Positions 8,792 to 18,590 of a stretch of DNA of 64,000 nt are shown piece by piece. The position numbers and the translations under genes were made by a program. The notes under the pieces are model-generated. The model did not search any database. It was not told where the DNA came from and saw only the letters and a list, made by a program, of their open reading frames with translations. Each line of letters opens with the position of its first letter. Positions within the stretch are counted from its first letter, which is position 1. The DNA comes from Terriglobia bacterium (lineage in GTDB: Bacteria; Acidobacteriota; Terriglobia; Terriglobales; Acidobacteriaceae). The stretch lies in assembly GCA_020072585.1 (NCBI GenBank), contig JAIQGL010000005.1, forward strand, positions 1 to 64,000, in the 5' to 3' direction.

Positions 8792-10453
8792 TTAGCCGGT
8801 CAACCCGATTCTGCGAATCAGATCCTGAAATCGCGGGTCAGAGCGCACGTCGTCCAGCATGGGTTCAACGCTCAGCCAGGTCAGGCCGTCAGCGCGCTCT
8901 TCAAACGCTTTTTCCAGCCACATCAGGGCCTTGTCTTTGTCGCCCAGTCCGGCAAAGAGCATTCCGAAATAGGTTGGCGGAATGTAGCGCTTCTTCGCCG
9001 CAGCCTTGAACGCTTCCGCCAGCTTCATGGTTTCCGCCTTCTTTCCGCTCACGGCGTAAGCCAGGCCCAATGCGGCATCCATAAGCGGCATTTCTCCCGT
9101 GTCTGTGCGCGCCTGTTTCAAGTGCGCAATCGCTTTGGCATACTCGTTCAACCGCATGTAAGCGCGGCCGGCAATGAAATGGAGCATGAAATATCCGGGG
9201 TCCAACTGCTTGGCTTTCTCGCACTCCTCCACGGCGCGCTGGTACTCACGGCCAAAGTAGTACGCGGCAGCACGCGTCGTGTGGACAGCCACCAGTCGGT
9301 GAGGGTCCGTCTCTTGCACAATGCTCATGGTCTGTTCAATTTCATCGAAGGCAGCATCACGCCTTCCCAGTGCCAGCAGCATCCATGAGTACCAGAGATG
9401 AGTGTCCGCGTGGTCTGGGTTTAGCTCAATGGCTTGCTCATAGCCTGCCTCAGCTTCTTTCCATTTCCAGTGGTAGTGATGGTTCACCAGCGCCAGCGCC
9501 GTATGTGCTTCTGCGAATGAATGGTCCAGCTCCAGTGATTTACGTGCGGCTTTTTCCGCCTTTGGCATGGCTTCATGCGGCGGCAGCAGATCAAATGGCG
9601 CGATCGCTAGCAACGCATAAGCGCTGGCCAGCCCCGCATAGGCCGGAGCATAATTCGGGTCCGCCTGGATGGCGCGCTCAAAATCTTCAATGCTCTTGCT
9701 GATCGCGGAGGGCGTCATCTGGTGCAGGTTGTAGCGCGCCTTCAGATATGCATCATAGGCCGTGGGCTGCACGCGGCCTTGCCCTTTTTGCAGATTGGAG
9801 AGGCGTGTGTGCTCGGAAAGATTCAGCGCCAGGTTGATCTCTCGCGCAATGGCTTGAGCAATGTCAGCCTGCACGCTGAGCACATCGCTCAGGTCGCGTT
9901 CATAGGTTTCCGCCCAGAGCTGGGTCTGGTCTTTCAAATGGATGAGCTGCGCCGTGATGCGTACTCTGTTGCCGCCGCGCCGCACCTTGCCTTCCAGTAC
10001 ATAGCCCACGCCCAGGTCTTTCTTCATTTGCTCCATGGAAGTGCTGCTGGAGTCATAATGCTCTGCCGTGGTGTGCGCAATCACAGCCAGTCCGGACGCC
10101 TGCAGGCGCGTGATCTGGGTGATCATCTCTTCGGTAAGGCCATCGCTGAAGTAGTCGTCTTCCTCAGCCCCGCTGAGATTGCCAAAACGCAGGACCGCCA
10201 GCTTGATCTTGTCAGACTGGCCCTCTTGTTGTCCCGCCACCGTTCCGGCGGCTCCTGATTGTTGCCGGGTGGTAAACCACTGCGTCAACTCGTTGCGGTA
10301 AGCATAGATGGATCCCAGCTTGTCATGCAGGTGGCGATAGACGGGGAGCCCTTCCTTCTTCTCCCAGCGCTGTACGGTGCGGACGTCGCGCCGCAAATAC
10401 GAGGCAATTTCTTTCCACGAATCAAGGCGATCAGCCGGATTGCCGGTGGTCAT
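8792..10453 (-). CDS. HTH / TolB-like / TPR regulator
   Basis: 553 residues. Residues 1-65 form an excisionase/MerR-like helix-turn-helix (W-K-E-I-A-S-Y-L-R-R-D-V-R-T-V-Q-R-W-E). A TolB/FlgO-like domain follows (about 85-210), with L-A-V-L-R-F-G-N-L-S and a D-G-L-T-E-E-M-I segment as found in CadC-like and adenylate-cyclase-associated proteins. TPR repeats fill residues ~240-530. This domain order is widespread in acidobacteria and is presumed to be a transcription regulator with a protein-binding sensor. Target unknown. Transcribed toward lemA. Confidence 0.85.
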   Translation of the reverse strand: MTTGNPADRLDSWKEIASYLRRDVRTVQRWEKKEGLPVYRHLHDKLGSIYAYRNELTQWFTTRQQSGAAGTVAGQQEGQSDKIKLAVLRFGNLSGAEEDDYFSDGLTEEMITQITRLQASGLAVIAHTTAEHYDSSSTSMEQMKKDLGVGYVLEGKVRRGGNRVRITAQLIHLKDQTQLWAETYERDLSDVLSVQADIAQAIAREINLALNLSEHTRLSNLQKGQGRVQPTAYDAYLKARYNLHQMTPSAISKSIEDFERAIQADPNYAPAYAGLASAYALLAIAPFDLLPPHEAMPKAEKAARKSLELDHSFAEAHTALALVNHHYHWKWKEAEAGYEQAIELNPDHADTHLWYSWMLLALGRRDAAFDEIEQTMSIVQETDPHRLVAVHTTRAAAYYFGREYQRAVEECEKAKQLDPGYFMLHFIAGRAYMRLNEYAKAIAHLKQARTDTGEMPLMDAALGLAYAVSGKKAETMKLAEAFKAAAKKRYIPPTYFGMLFAGLGDKDKALMWLEKAFEERADGLTWLSVEPMLDDVRSDPRFQDLIRRIGLTG

Positions 10454-10585
10454 GATCTCTTTTCTGTTCTCCCTTTTCGCGATTATCCATCATACGCCAC
10501 GACATTCAGCGGCATTCTCCCCCTGCCGCGCCTTGCCGCTTGAGAGGCCATTCTATCGGGAGATAGAGTCACATTCGTAGGGAAA

Positions 10586-11512
10586 ATGAGGGTCACCATG
10601 ATCAGCTCCGGTTCCGCAAAATACCTCTTCCTTTTTGCCGCGATATTGTTTTCACGGGCTGCGTCCGCGCAAGGCATGCCCTGGCTTGACGATCTGCCGT
10701 CTCAGGACGGTCAGCAGCAGGCCGTCTCCCAGGAGAAGCCAGGCGCGCAGCCTCTCGAAGTTATGGTGCCGCAGGTCGCAACCACGACCGTTCCTTCCAC
10801 GGTCACCATACCAGCCGGGACCCGGGTGCTGATGGTCCTGAAAAGCCCACTGCATACCACGTCGGGAACAGTGGGCTCTGGTCTTTATCTGGAAACACTC
10901 TACCCGGTGGTTCAGGGCGATGGCGTGGTGATTCCCGCGCACACACAGGTCCAGGGCGTGGTTGAAGCCAATGAGCGTCCCGGACATGTGAAGCGCGCCT
11001 CAGAGTTCAGGTTCCGTTTCACCACCATGATCTTTCCCAACAACTTTGTGGTGCCGATCAACGGCGGGCTGCAAAGCATTCCTGGCGCAAGGAATATCCG
11101 CACACACAATCAGGACGGGACTCTTAAGCCGGTCGATCAGGCGGAAAAAGTGATTACTCCAGCCGCAGCCGGCGCGGTCGGCGGCGCAATCATTGGCGCA
11201 CGACGAGGATTTGGTATCGGCTTGTTGCCGGGCGCCGGACTGGGCGCTGCTTTGGGTCTGGGAGCGGTCCTGTTGAAACGCGGTGATGAGATCAATCTGG
11301 CGAGAGGTACCAACGTCGAGATGATCCTGCAGACCCCATTCAGCCTGGAGCGCGCCCAGATTGCGGCAAACGCACGCTATACACCGCAGCAGCCGCGTCC
11401 ATTTGTGGCGCCGCCAGCATGCGCTGCCAGCATTGTGCCAAACCGTAACAAACGCCAGAGCAGAGCCTGCTGGACGCCCGATCCGGCAAGGCTTCCACTC
11501 ACCAACGATTAA
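10586..11512 (+). CDS. Secreted protein with a TrbI/VirB10-like C-terminal fold
   Basis: 308 residues with a signal peptide (cleavage near A-S-A-Q). The central part resembles the TrbI/VirB10 beta-barrel: T-I-P-A-G-T-R-V near residue 75, then V-I-P-A-H-T-Q-V-Q-G-V-V, then a glycine-rich A-A-G-A-V-G-G-A-I-I-G segment that could insert in a membrane. The ICE VirB10 at 24868 has equivalent I-V-I-P-A-G-A-K-A-F-G blocks. Unlike VirB10 it has no N-terminal TM plus proline arm and no T4SS neighbours. Perhaps an outer-membrane or cell-envelope protein. Confidence 0.65.
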   Translation: MRVTMISSGSAKYLFLFAAILFSRAASAQGMPWLDDLPSQDGQQQAVSQEKPGAQPLEVMVPQVATTTVPSTVTIPAGTRVLMVLKSPLHTTSGTVGSGLYLETLYPVVQGDGVVIPAHTQVQGVVEANERPGHVKRASEFRFRFTTMIFPNNFVVPINGGLQSIPGARNIRTHNQDGTLKPVDQAEKVITPAAAGAVGGAIIGARRGFGIGLLPGAGLGAALGLGAVLLKRGDEINLARGTNVEMILQTPFSLERAQIAANARYTPQQPRPFVAPPACAASIVPNRNKRQSRACWTPDPARLPLTND

Positions 11513-11602
11513 CGATTGAAGCCTCATCTTTCCGGGCTTTAGCGTTTCGCCCTGCGAAATGTGTCGCATGCAACACCAATCCATGAAAGGAATCAATGCA
11601 AA

Positions 11603-12226
11603 ATGAAAGTACGAGAGATTGCAGTCATCCTGGCGTTGACGCTGCTGGTGGTGAATGCCGGTGCCCAGCAACGAGCGTCCAACAGCCCTGCCGGAGACCG
11701 CAGCAACGAACTGCCACGGTTCGAACTCGGTATCGCCTTCAGCGGAGTCCATCTTTCGGAGAACAACAACTTCGGCGTGGGTGCGCGCGCCGTAGTCAAT
11801 CTCACCTCTTTCTTTTCATTGGAAGGAGAAGGCAATCTCTTCTTAAACGACGCCACACCCGGAATCCTGAGCCGTGGACGCGCGGTTGAAGGTCTCTTTG
11901 GCCCCAAGATAGGCTTCAGAACGGACACCGTGGGAATTTTCGGGAAGGTGCGGCCCGGGGTCATCAGCTTTTCCAACACGGTTCAGGGGATCACCTTTAA
12001 TCCCACGGTCCCCTCTGCATTTACGATAGAAACCGGCAGGTTGACCGAACCGGCGCTGGATCTGGGGACCGTCATTGAGTTCTATCCTGCAAGACACTGG
12101 GCCTGGCGCACAGACCTTGGCAACACCATGATCTTCTATCGTTCGTCTTCGTTCTTGGGCGTCACGCTGCCAGGAACCACGCACAGCAATTTCCAATTCA
12201 GCACCGGGATCCAGTATCGCTTCTGA
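11603..12226 (+). CDS. Small outer-membrane beta-barrel protein
   Basis: 207 residues from ATG 11603, which has a gaaagga ribosome binding site and gives a signal peptide ending A-G-A-Q. The mature part alternates polar and aromatic/hydrophobic residues as in 8-stranded barrels, and the chain ends I-Q-Y-R-F with terminal phenylalanine, the usual signal for Bam-dependent insertion. A stem-loop terminator follows at 12235. Function unknown. Confidence 0.75.
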   Translation: MKVREIAVILALTLLVVNAGAQQRASNSPAGDRSNELPRFELGIAFSGVHLSENNNFGVGARAVVNLTSFFSLEGEGNLFLNDATPGILSRGRAVEGLFGPKIGFRTDTVGIFGKVRPGVISFSNTVQGITFNPTVPSAFTIETGRLTEPALDLGTVIEFYPARHWAWRTDLGNTMIFYRSSSFLGVTLPGTTHSNFQFSTGIQYRF

Positions 12227-12234
12227 AAACGCAA

Positions 12235-12255
12235 AGGCCCGCGCACAGCGGGCCT
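12235..12255. terminator. Hairpin terminator between convergent genes
   Basis: AGGCCCGC (12235-12242) pairs perfectly with GCGGGCCT (12248-12255) over a 5-base loop. It separates the beta-barrel gene from the convergent permease gene and could serve both strands. Confidence 0.7.
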
Positions 12256-12278
12256 CTAGTTCTTCCTGTCGGAATGGG

Positions 12279-14738
12279 TTACTCATAACGCAGAGCAATC
12301 ATCGGATCGACCTTTGAGGCCCGGTACGCCGGTATATAGCACGCTAGCAATGAAACCACCGTGACAATGCCAACCACAGCGGCAAAAGTCACGGCGTCCG
12401 TTGCCTTGATACCAAACAGCAGATTGCTAAACGATGTGGCAAAGCGCGCGGCGATCAATGACAAAATCACTCCTGCCGTGATTCCGGTTCCTGTCAACTG
12501 CAAGCCGGATTTCAGCACCATTTGCACCACCTTGGACCGTGAGGCGCCCAGAGTCATGCGAACTCCAATCTCATGCGTCCGTTGCGCCACCGCGTAGGCG
12601 ATCACGCCATAGAGGCCAATTCCTGTAAGTAGCAGCGCCAGTCCGGCAAACGCTTCCAATAACAAGGCGTGGAAACGAGGCGTAGCCAGGGCCATTACAA
12701 TGTACTCTTCCATGGTACGAATATTGAAAAGGGGCAGGTCAGGGTCAATGGAGTTGACAGTGCTTCTGACCGCGGAGGTAAGCGCGTGAGGATCACCGGC
12801 CGTTTTTAAGCAGATAGTCAATGACGCAAATGGCTGCTGCGCATGTGGGAGGTAATATTCGGGAGTAACATCGTTACTCAGCGAATAGTGCCTGACGTTG
12901 CCAACAATTCCCACGATCTCGCGTGGAACATTTTCCCCGTGCCGTCTCGCTCCGGGGATAATCCGCTTGCCGATCGGATTTTCATTGGGGAAAAATCGGC
13001 GCGCAAAGGCTTCATTGATAATTGTGACACGAGGAGAATTATCTACATCCCGAGGTGTGAAATCACGGCCATTGAGCATGGGAATACCCATGGTTTGAAA
13101 ATATCCTGGGCTCGCTACACGAAAGGCCGCGGAAGGCTCATCCGCTTTCGGCACCGGCCTGCCTTCAATCTGAAATGAAATTGAGTAGTTATTGCCACTC
13201 AACGGCAACGGCGTTATGCCGGAGGCAGTGGTCACTCCGGGCAGGGCCTGCAGGCGCGGGAGCAAGTCCTGATAGAACTGCACCTGCTTGGCTTCGTCGT
13301 ACTTCGCATCCGGCAGATCGAAATTGAAAGTAAGTATGCGGGCAGCGTTAAATCCAGGATCAACCTGGGTAAGCTTATGGAAACTTCGCAGCAGCAGGCC
13401 TGCCGTTACAAGCAGCATAAGGCCAAGAGCCGTTTCAGCTACCACCAGGATCGACCGCAATCTCTGGTGCTTCTTTGTCGCCGTGGTGTTCCTGCCTTCC
13501 TTCATAAATTCGATGAGGTTCGGGCTGGAAGAGCGCAACGCCGGCACTAGTCCAAAGAACAGGCTAGTCAATAATGTAATGCCAAAAACAAAACCCAGCA
13601 CCGTCCCATCAATAGTGGCGCTCTGAATTCTGGGCAGGTCCTGAAGATTCATACTAATAAAAAGCCTCATCGTCCAGGCTGCCAGTGGGATTCCTAATAC
13701 CGCTCCCCCCAGCGCAAGCACTAAGCTTTCAGTAAGCATCTGCCCCACCACGCGTACGCGGCGAGCGCCCAGGGCTGTACGAACAGCGATCTCACGGCCA
13801 CGTTTACTCGCTCTTACTAGCAGCAAGTTAGCCACGTTCACGCAGGCGATCAACAAAACACAACCCACTGCAACCAGTAGCATTACCAATGCAGGGCGCG
13901 TGTCTCCTACCAGATGCTCCAGCTCTGAAACTGTTTTTGTTACCGGATGTTTTTTATTGGTGTCTGGATACTGTGCGGACAAAGCTCTAGCAATTACGTT
14001 CATCTCCTCACGCGCCTGCTCTATAGTGACGCCATCTTTAAGACGGCCGACGACAGAAAGGAAATGTGCGCCTCTTGCGCTTGTCATGGGAGTAGCCTTG
14101 GGATCGCCTGATTCGGCTTCCATGGCCAGTGGCCGCCATAGCTTGGGGACCTCACTATCCAAAGGAAAGACGTAGCCTGCCGGCATTACGCCAACCACAA
14201 TAAAATTCTGGTGCTCCAGCGTGATAGTACGGCCTATTACATTGGGGTCACCCCCAAAGGACGACTGCCAAAGCTCGTGGCTCAGCACCGTAACGCGCGT
14301 GCCCGGTTTTTCATCATCACGTGTGAACCCGCGCCCCAGAAGTGGTTTGGTGCCCACCACAGAGAAAAAGTCACCGGAAACCGTTGCGGCCGAAAGATGC
14401 AGCGGCTGGGAGGAACCTGTTAAAGTCACCTCGTCAGAATGATAGCTGGCCATTCTCTGGAAGGAATGCGCCCGTTCACGCCAATCAAAAAAATCCGGAT
14501 ATGACGTTGCGCTTTCAAACACCTCGCCGCTCGAAGTCTGAAACATCTCCGTCATAAACGTCAGCCGGTCTGACGCGGAAAATGGCAGCGGCTTGAGCAG
14601 CACTGCATTCACAATGCTGAAAATAGCTGTATTCGCGCCGATGCCAAGGGCAAGCGTCAACAGTGCAATCGCGGTGAATGCAGGTGACTTGCGCAGCATG
14701 CGCAGGCCAAAGCGCAGGTCTTGCAGGAGTGTAGTCAC
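12279..14738 (-). CDS. MacB-type ABC transporter permease (large acidobacterial form)
   Basis: 819 residues with two MacB_PCD periplasmic regions and two FtsX domains. It begins with the soluble lead D-L-R-F-G-L-R-M-L-R-K-S-P and the first TM helix. G-A-R-R-x-R-V and a second E-I-G-V-R-M-T-L-G-A block mark the two FtsX repeats. About eight TM helices in all, roughly double a single MacB permease, as in the duplicated permeases abundant in acidobacteria. It is the last gene of an adaptor / ATPase / permease operon (44-45 bp gaps), so it is probably a tripartite exporter or lipoprotein/peptide efflux unit. Confidence 0.9.
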   Translation of the reverse strand: MTTLLQDLRFGLRMLRKSPAFTAIALLTLALGIGANTAIFSIVNAVLLKPLPFSASDRLTFMTEMFQTSSGEVFESATSYPDFFDWRERAHSFQRMASYHSDEVTLTGSSQPLHLSAATVSGDFFSVVGTKPLLGRGFTRDDEKPGTRVTVLSHELWQSSFGGDPNVIGRTITLEHQNFIVVGVMPAGYVFPLDSEVPKLWRPLAMEAESGDPKATPMTSARGAHFLSVVGRLKDGVTIEQAREEMNVIARALSAQYPDTNKKHPVTKTVSELEHLVGDTRPALVMLLVAVGCVLLIACVNVANLLLVRASKRGREIAVRTALGARRVRVVGQMLTESLVLALGGAVLGIPLAAWTMRLFISMNLQDLPRIQSATIDGTVLGFVFGITLLTSLFFGLVPALRSSSPNLIEFMKEGRNTTATKKHQRLRSILVVAETALGLMLLVTAGLLLRSFHKLTQVDPGFNAARILTFNFDLPDAKYDEAKQVQFYQDLLPRLQALPGVTTASGITPLPLSGNNYSISFQIEGRPVPKADEPSAAFRVASPGYFQTMGIPMLNGRDFTPRDVDNSPRVTIINEAFARRFFPNENPIGKRIIPGARRHGENVPREIVGIVGNVRHYSLSNDVTPEYYLPHAQQPFASLTICLKTAGDPHALTSAVRSTVNSIDPDLPLFNIRTMEEYIVMALATPRFHALLLEAFAGLALLLTGIGLYGVIAYAVAQRTHEIGVRMTLGASRSKVVQMVLKSGLQLTGTGITAGVILSLIAARFATSFSNLLFGIKATDAVTFAAVVGIVTVVSLLACYIPAYRASKVDPMIALRYE

Positions 14739-14782
14739 ACTTCACCCTCGGATTGGGAATATAGATATTGATTGAGCAGGCT

Positions 14783-15502
14783 TTACGCCATTTCTGCAGC
14801 TTGCTGCGCGGCTTCCGTTTCCTCAACGACTTTTCCGTCAAAGAGATGGATGGTCCGCTCCGCATGCTTGGCGAAACGAGCGTCGTGCGTCACCATGCAG
14901 ATGGTCGCGCCTTCGCGATGCAGGCTCTGCAACAGCTCCATTACGGCTTCGCCATTCCGGGAATCCAGGTTTCCGGTGGGCTCGTCCGCCAGCAGGATGG
15001 AAGGTGATCCGCCCAGAGCGCGTGCCACGGCAACACGCTGTTGCTGACCGCCAGAGAGCTGTGATGGATAATGGCGCATACGGTGTGCCATGCCCACTTT
15101 CTCCAGCGCTTCCTGCACCCGTTTCTTGCGCTCTGCGGAAGACATGGAACGGTAGGTCAACGGTAGTTCAACGTTCTCATAGACCGTGAGATCGCCAATC
15201 AGATTGAAGCTCTGGAAAATGAAGCCGATTTCCTGATTACGGATGCGCGCACGGTCTGAAAAGTCCAGCCCTTGTACGGCGCGGCTATTCAGGATGTAAG
15301 ATCCGTCCGTAGGGGAATCCAGCAAGCCAATGATGGAGAGCAACGTTGATTTGCCGCATCCAGAAGGGCCGGCGATGGCGACATATTCGCCTTTTTTGAT
15401 ATCCAGGTGGATGCCGGAGAGCGCATGCGTCTCGACCTCATCAGTGTAGAAAATCTTGGTTACGTTTTCCAGATTGATCAAAGTTTGTCCGCTGCTAGCC
15501 AC
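14783..15502 (-). CDS. ABC transporter ATPase, MacB/LolD type
   Basis: 239 residues. Walker A G-P-S-G-C-G-K-S-T (about 43-51), Q-loop near F-Q-S-F-N-L-I, signature L-S-G-G-Q-Q-Q-R, Walker B I-L-L-A-D-E-P-T-G-N-L-D, and the switch histidine in V-T-H-D. The E-P-T-G-N-L-D form is typical of the LolD/MacB/FtsE group that powers extracytoplasmic substrate extraction. It lies between its adaptor and permease genes. Confidence 0.95.
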   Translation of the reverse strand: MASSGQTLINLENVTKIFYTDEVETHALSGIHLDIKKGEYVAIAGPSGCGKSTLLSIIGLLDSPTDGSYILNSRAVQGLDFSDRARIRNQEIGFIFQSFNLIGDLTVYENVELPLTYRSMSSAERKKRVQEALEKVGMAHRMRHYPSQLSGGQQQRVAVARALGGSPSILLADEPTGNLDSRNGEAVMELLQSLHREGATICMVTHDARFAKHAERTIHLFDGKVVEETEAAQQAAEMA

Positions 15503-15547
15503 GTTGTTCTCTCCTCAGAAAAAATGAAAGTTGATCTTGAACTTGTC

Positions 15548-16819
15548 TTATCTATCCAGCTTGATTCTGTCCTGGTTGTCATAGCGCGACATGTCGGAAA
15601 GGATCACCTGATCGCCTTCCTTCAACCCGCGGATAATCTCTATCGTATTGACGGAACTGCGGCCCATTTCCACGGGCGTGCGCGTTGCCGTTTTCCCGTC
15701 AGGATCAATCTTAAACATTCCCACTGTGCTCTTTTCCTGTCCAAACGCCGGGCGCCCCACGTAAAGCACATTGTCCAGCTTTTCCAGCGTGATCGTTCCA
15801 TCCACGCTCAGGTCAGGACGCAATCCGTTTGGCCGTGGACCATCCAGCTCCAGCTTCACGTCAACTGTAACCGTACCGGCCAGCACCGCAGGATCAACAC
15901 GCGATACTGAGCCTTTAAGAATACCGTTGTGCGTATCGATCTCCGCCTTCTGTCCGATCAGGATGTCCTTGGCCTGCGTCTCAGGAATCTTTAACTCAGC
16001 CTGTAGATGTTCCGGCTGCACAACTTTTGCCAGGATCGTACCCTGGGGTACTCGCTGTCCCACTTGCACTGGAACTTCCTGTAAAACTCCGGGGATAGCG
16101 GCCCGTACTTTCAAGGAATCTTTTTGCCGATGTTTCAACTGGGAAAGCGCTTTCTTTTGTTCGATCGTGGATTGCTGCACTGCAAGCTGCGTTTCAATGG
16201 CTTTGGTGCTTTCCGCAATCCGCTCTTCCTCAATCTTTTTTCGCGTGGCCAGCTCTTTTTCCTTGCTCAGTGAAGTCCGCAACACCGCGTCAGAAACTAC
16301 GCCGATCTTCTTTAGTTCCCTGTTCTGGTCGGCGTCCCGCTTGGCATTCTCATAGTCGGCTTCAACCGTTGCCGCGCCAGACCGCAGGCTCATCAGGTCG
16401 CTGTCAATCTTGGCTTTGGTGTTCTGATACTCGGCCTGAGCGGAGCGCAAAGCCAGATCTGAGTCCAATGCTTCCTGCTCCACCTGCGGATTTGAAAGCT
16501 CCATGATGACCGTGTCCGGCTTCACCGGGGTTCCCGGCAATACCAGAATGCGCTCAACATGGACGTCAGTTTCCGCTGGGATGAGCCGTACATCTTCCGG
16601 AATTGGAATCAATGATCCCAGACCATGCACTTGCCGGAGCATCGAGCCGCGTTTCACTGTATCCGGCCAAACCGTTCCAAATTCAACAGACTGCAAGGCT
16701 GGTTTAAGTCTGGAAACGCCCAAGGTAGCGCCCAGAACCGCAATCACCGCCACAACAACCATGGCTGTCTGCTTCTGGCGCTTCTTCTTCTTCACGGATT
16801 CGTCGCGAACTATATCCAT
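15548..16819 (-). CDS. HlyD/MacA-type periplasmic adaptor subunit
   Basis: 423 residues: a charged N-terminus (K-K-K-K-R-Q-K), one TM anchor (about 18-36), a barrel-sandwich (lipoyl-like) half, a coiled-coil hairpin (~130-230, Glu/Lys-rich with long heptads), then the second lipoyl half around V-P-V-Q-V-G-Q-R-V-P-Q-G-T and a beta-barrel domain. It would bridge the inner-membrane permease to an outer-membrane channel. First gene of the three-gene efflux operon; no TolC homologue is nearby. Confidence 0.9.
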   Translation of the reverse strand: MDIVRDESVKKKKRQKQTAMVVVAVIAVLGATLGVSRLKPALQSVEFGTVWPDTVKRGSMLRQVHGLGSLIPIPEDVRLIPAETDVHVERILVLPGTPVKPDTVIMELSNPQVEQEALDSDLALRSAQAEYQNTKAKIDSDLMSLRSGAATVEADYENAKRDADQNRELKKIGVVSDAVLRTSLSKEKELATRKKIEEERIAESTKAIETQLAVQQSTIEQKKALSQLKHRQKDSLKVRAAIPGVLQEVPVQVGQRVPQGTILAKVVQPEHLQAELKIPETQAKDILIGQKAEIDTHNGILKGSVSRVDPAVLAGTVTVDVKLELDGPRPNGLRPDLSVDGTITLEKLDNVLYVGRPAFGQEKSTVGMFKIDPDGKTATRTPVEMGRSSVNTIEIIRGLKEGDQVILSDMSRYDNQDRIKLDR

Positions 16820-17032
16820 TGCACTGATAGTGTATGCACAACTGGTGCCAAAATCATATTAGGCCGCAAACCATTGAAAAACAAGGATGAACCATGTCTA
16901 CTCGGCCATGCCTCTTATTAGAAACTGTCCATTCCTGCAAACCAGTGTCCGGAAACGCACAGTTCTCTTCCCCACCATCAAAACCCTGATCCTATCCTTA
17001 TAATATATAGACCAGACAGCCTCTTATTGGTC

Positions 17033-17947
17033 ATGAAAAAATCCGCTTATCGGCCCCAGATATTTTCTACCGATCAGTATCAAATTACGCTGCCGGAGGG
17101 CCATAAGTTCCCTGTTTTTAAGTACGGCATGCTTCGCCAGAGGCTTGAAAATGAAGCTCTCTTTGATGTGGCGCAGGCTCCCCTGGCCGATCTTGAAACG
17201 GTCACTCTGGCGCATGATCCGGCTTATGTGGATGCATTTGTAGCAGGCAAACTTGAGCCCGCTGCAATCAGACGCATCGGACTTCCCTGGTCGCAGGCAT
17301 TGGTACAACGGGCTTTCGCCTCTGTAGGTGGAACCATCAGCGCGTCTCTTGAAGCCCTGGAACACGGCTGGGGAGCGACGCTGGGCGGAGGAACGCATCA
17401 CGCTTTTCGCTCTGAAGGCGCTGGCTTCTGCGTGTTCAATGACATTGCTGTTGCCATCCAGTTTCTCAGGCAACGCAAACTCATCCGTCGCGCCGCTGTC
17501 ATTGACCTTGATGTCCATCAAGGCGACGGCACTGCGGAAATTTTTCAGGATGATCCTGATGTCTTTACTTTTTCCATCCACTGCCAAAGCAATTTTCCCT
17601 TTCGCAAGAAACGCAGCCGGCTGGATGTTGCTTTGCCTGATGGTGTCGAAGACGTTGAGTATCTTCATCAACTGGAAGAAGCTCTGCCCGCCGCATTCGC
17701 GTCCAAACCGGACATCGTCTTCTATCAATCCGGCGTTGATCCTCTGGTATCGGATGTCCTGGGACGGCTTGCGCTCACGCACCAGGGACTTATCCAGCGG
17801 GACCGGACGGTCTTTGCATCCGCTCAAAGCTTCGGCGCGCCGTTTGTTCTCACTTCAGGTGGAGGCTATTCCCGTCCCATTGAACTTAGCGCGGAAGCGC
17901 ATGCCAACACCTACCGCACGGCATGGCAGACTTTCCAGCGCGTCTGA
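17033..17947 (+). CDS. Histone-deacetylase-family hydrolase
   Basis: About 304 residues from ATG 17033 (a TTG two codons upstream is possible). Zinc-hydrolase motifs are complete: the paired histidines in G-G-G-T-H-H-A (~124-130), the metal ligands D-x-H in I-D-L-D-V-H-Q-G-D-G, and the third ligand in Y-Q-S-G-V-D-P-L. In bacteria such proteins act on acetylated polyamines, acetyl-CoA synthetase (AcuC) or other small amides; substrate not assignable. Monocistronic, cytoplasmic. Confidence 0.92.
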   Translation: MKKSAYRPQIFSTDQYQITLPEGHKFPVFKYGMLRQRLENEALFDVAQAPLADLETVTLAHDPAYVDAFVAGKLEPAAIRRIGLPWSQALVQRAFASVGGTISASLEALEHGWGATLGGGTHHAFRSEGAGFCVFNDIAVAIQFLRQRKLIRRAAVIDLDVHQGDGTAEIFQDDPDVFTFSIHCQSNFPFRKKRSRLDVALPDGVEDVEYLHQLEEALPAAFASKPDIVFYQSGVDPLVSDVLGRLALTHQGLIQRDRTVFASAQSFGAPFVLTSGGGYSRPIELSAEAHANTYRTAWQTFQRV

Positions 17948-18029
17948 GTAACTTCTCTCGCACCAACGCGTATTTATCACTAGACAGCAATAAGTATGTC
18001 CGCTGACAATCCTTGGCATTGGGGGAAAC

Positions 18030-18590
18030 ATGCGAGTTAAAACAGCAGGTTTGTTTATGACGGCACTGTGCCTTATCGGGCAAAACGGCGGAGCGCAATC
18101 GCCGCAACGCATCATTAGGTTCGCTGCAACAGCAGCTTTCGCTCCCATCCTGATGTATCCACAGGGGGCGGCACAACCCAGCCAGGGGATCGTCGGCGAC
18201 TGGAACGGCACGCTGGACGTTCAGGGAACAAAACTGCGTCTTGTGTTGCACGTGAAAAAAAATGCTGATGGCAAATTAACCGCAACCATTGACAGCCTTG
18301 ATCAGAACGCCAATGGCATACCAGTCTCCGCTATAGAACAAACAGGAAACAACGTAAAGCTGGAATTATCAAGTATTGCAGCCGCCTACCAGGGTAAGCT
18401 CAATCCTGCCGGCAATGAGATGGTTGGGGAATGGAAACAGGGGGGCGCGCTGCCGTTGACCTTCAGGCGGGCCGGCGGCAAGACCGCTGATGAGAAGCCG
18501 AAAGGCCTTCCCTCCACGCTCGCAGGCTTTGAGGATGAGGCCAATTTCCTTTTGATGATCAATGAAGAGCGTGTGGGCTCAATGGGCTGA
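18030..18590 (+). CDS. Secreted domain usually found ahead of alpha/beta hydrolases
   Basis: 186 residues. An N-terminal hydrophobic segment acts as signal peptide. The core begins G-D-W-N-G-T-L-D-V-Q-G and continues through L-V-L-H-V-K-K, D-S-L-D-Q-N-A-N-G-I-P and V-G-E-W-K-Q-G-G. This beta-sandwich domain is familiar as the N-terminal part of secreted esterases or peptidases in acidobacteria and bacteroidetes. Here the frame stops soon after, with no hydrolase domain, so it is either a free-standing version or a 3'-truncated gene. The stretch to the amidase gene holds no hydrolase remnant that I can see. Confidence 0.6.
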   Translation: MRVKTAGLFMTALCLIGQNGGAQSPQRIIRFAATAAFAPILMYPQGAAQPSQGIVGDWNGTLDVQGTKLRLVLHVKKNADGKLTATIDSLDQNANGIPVSAIEQTGNNVKLELSSIAAAYQGKLNPAGNEMVGEWKQGGALPLTFRRAGGKTADEKPKGLPSTLAGFEDEANFLLMINEERVGSMG

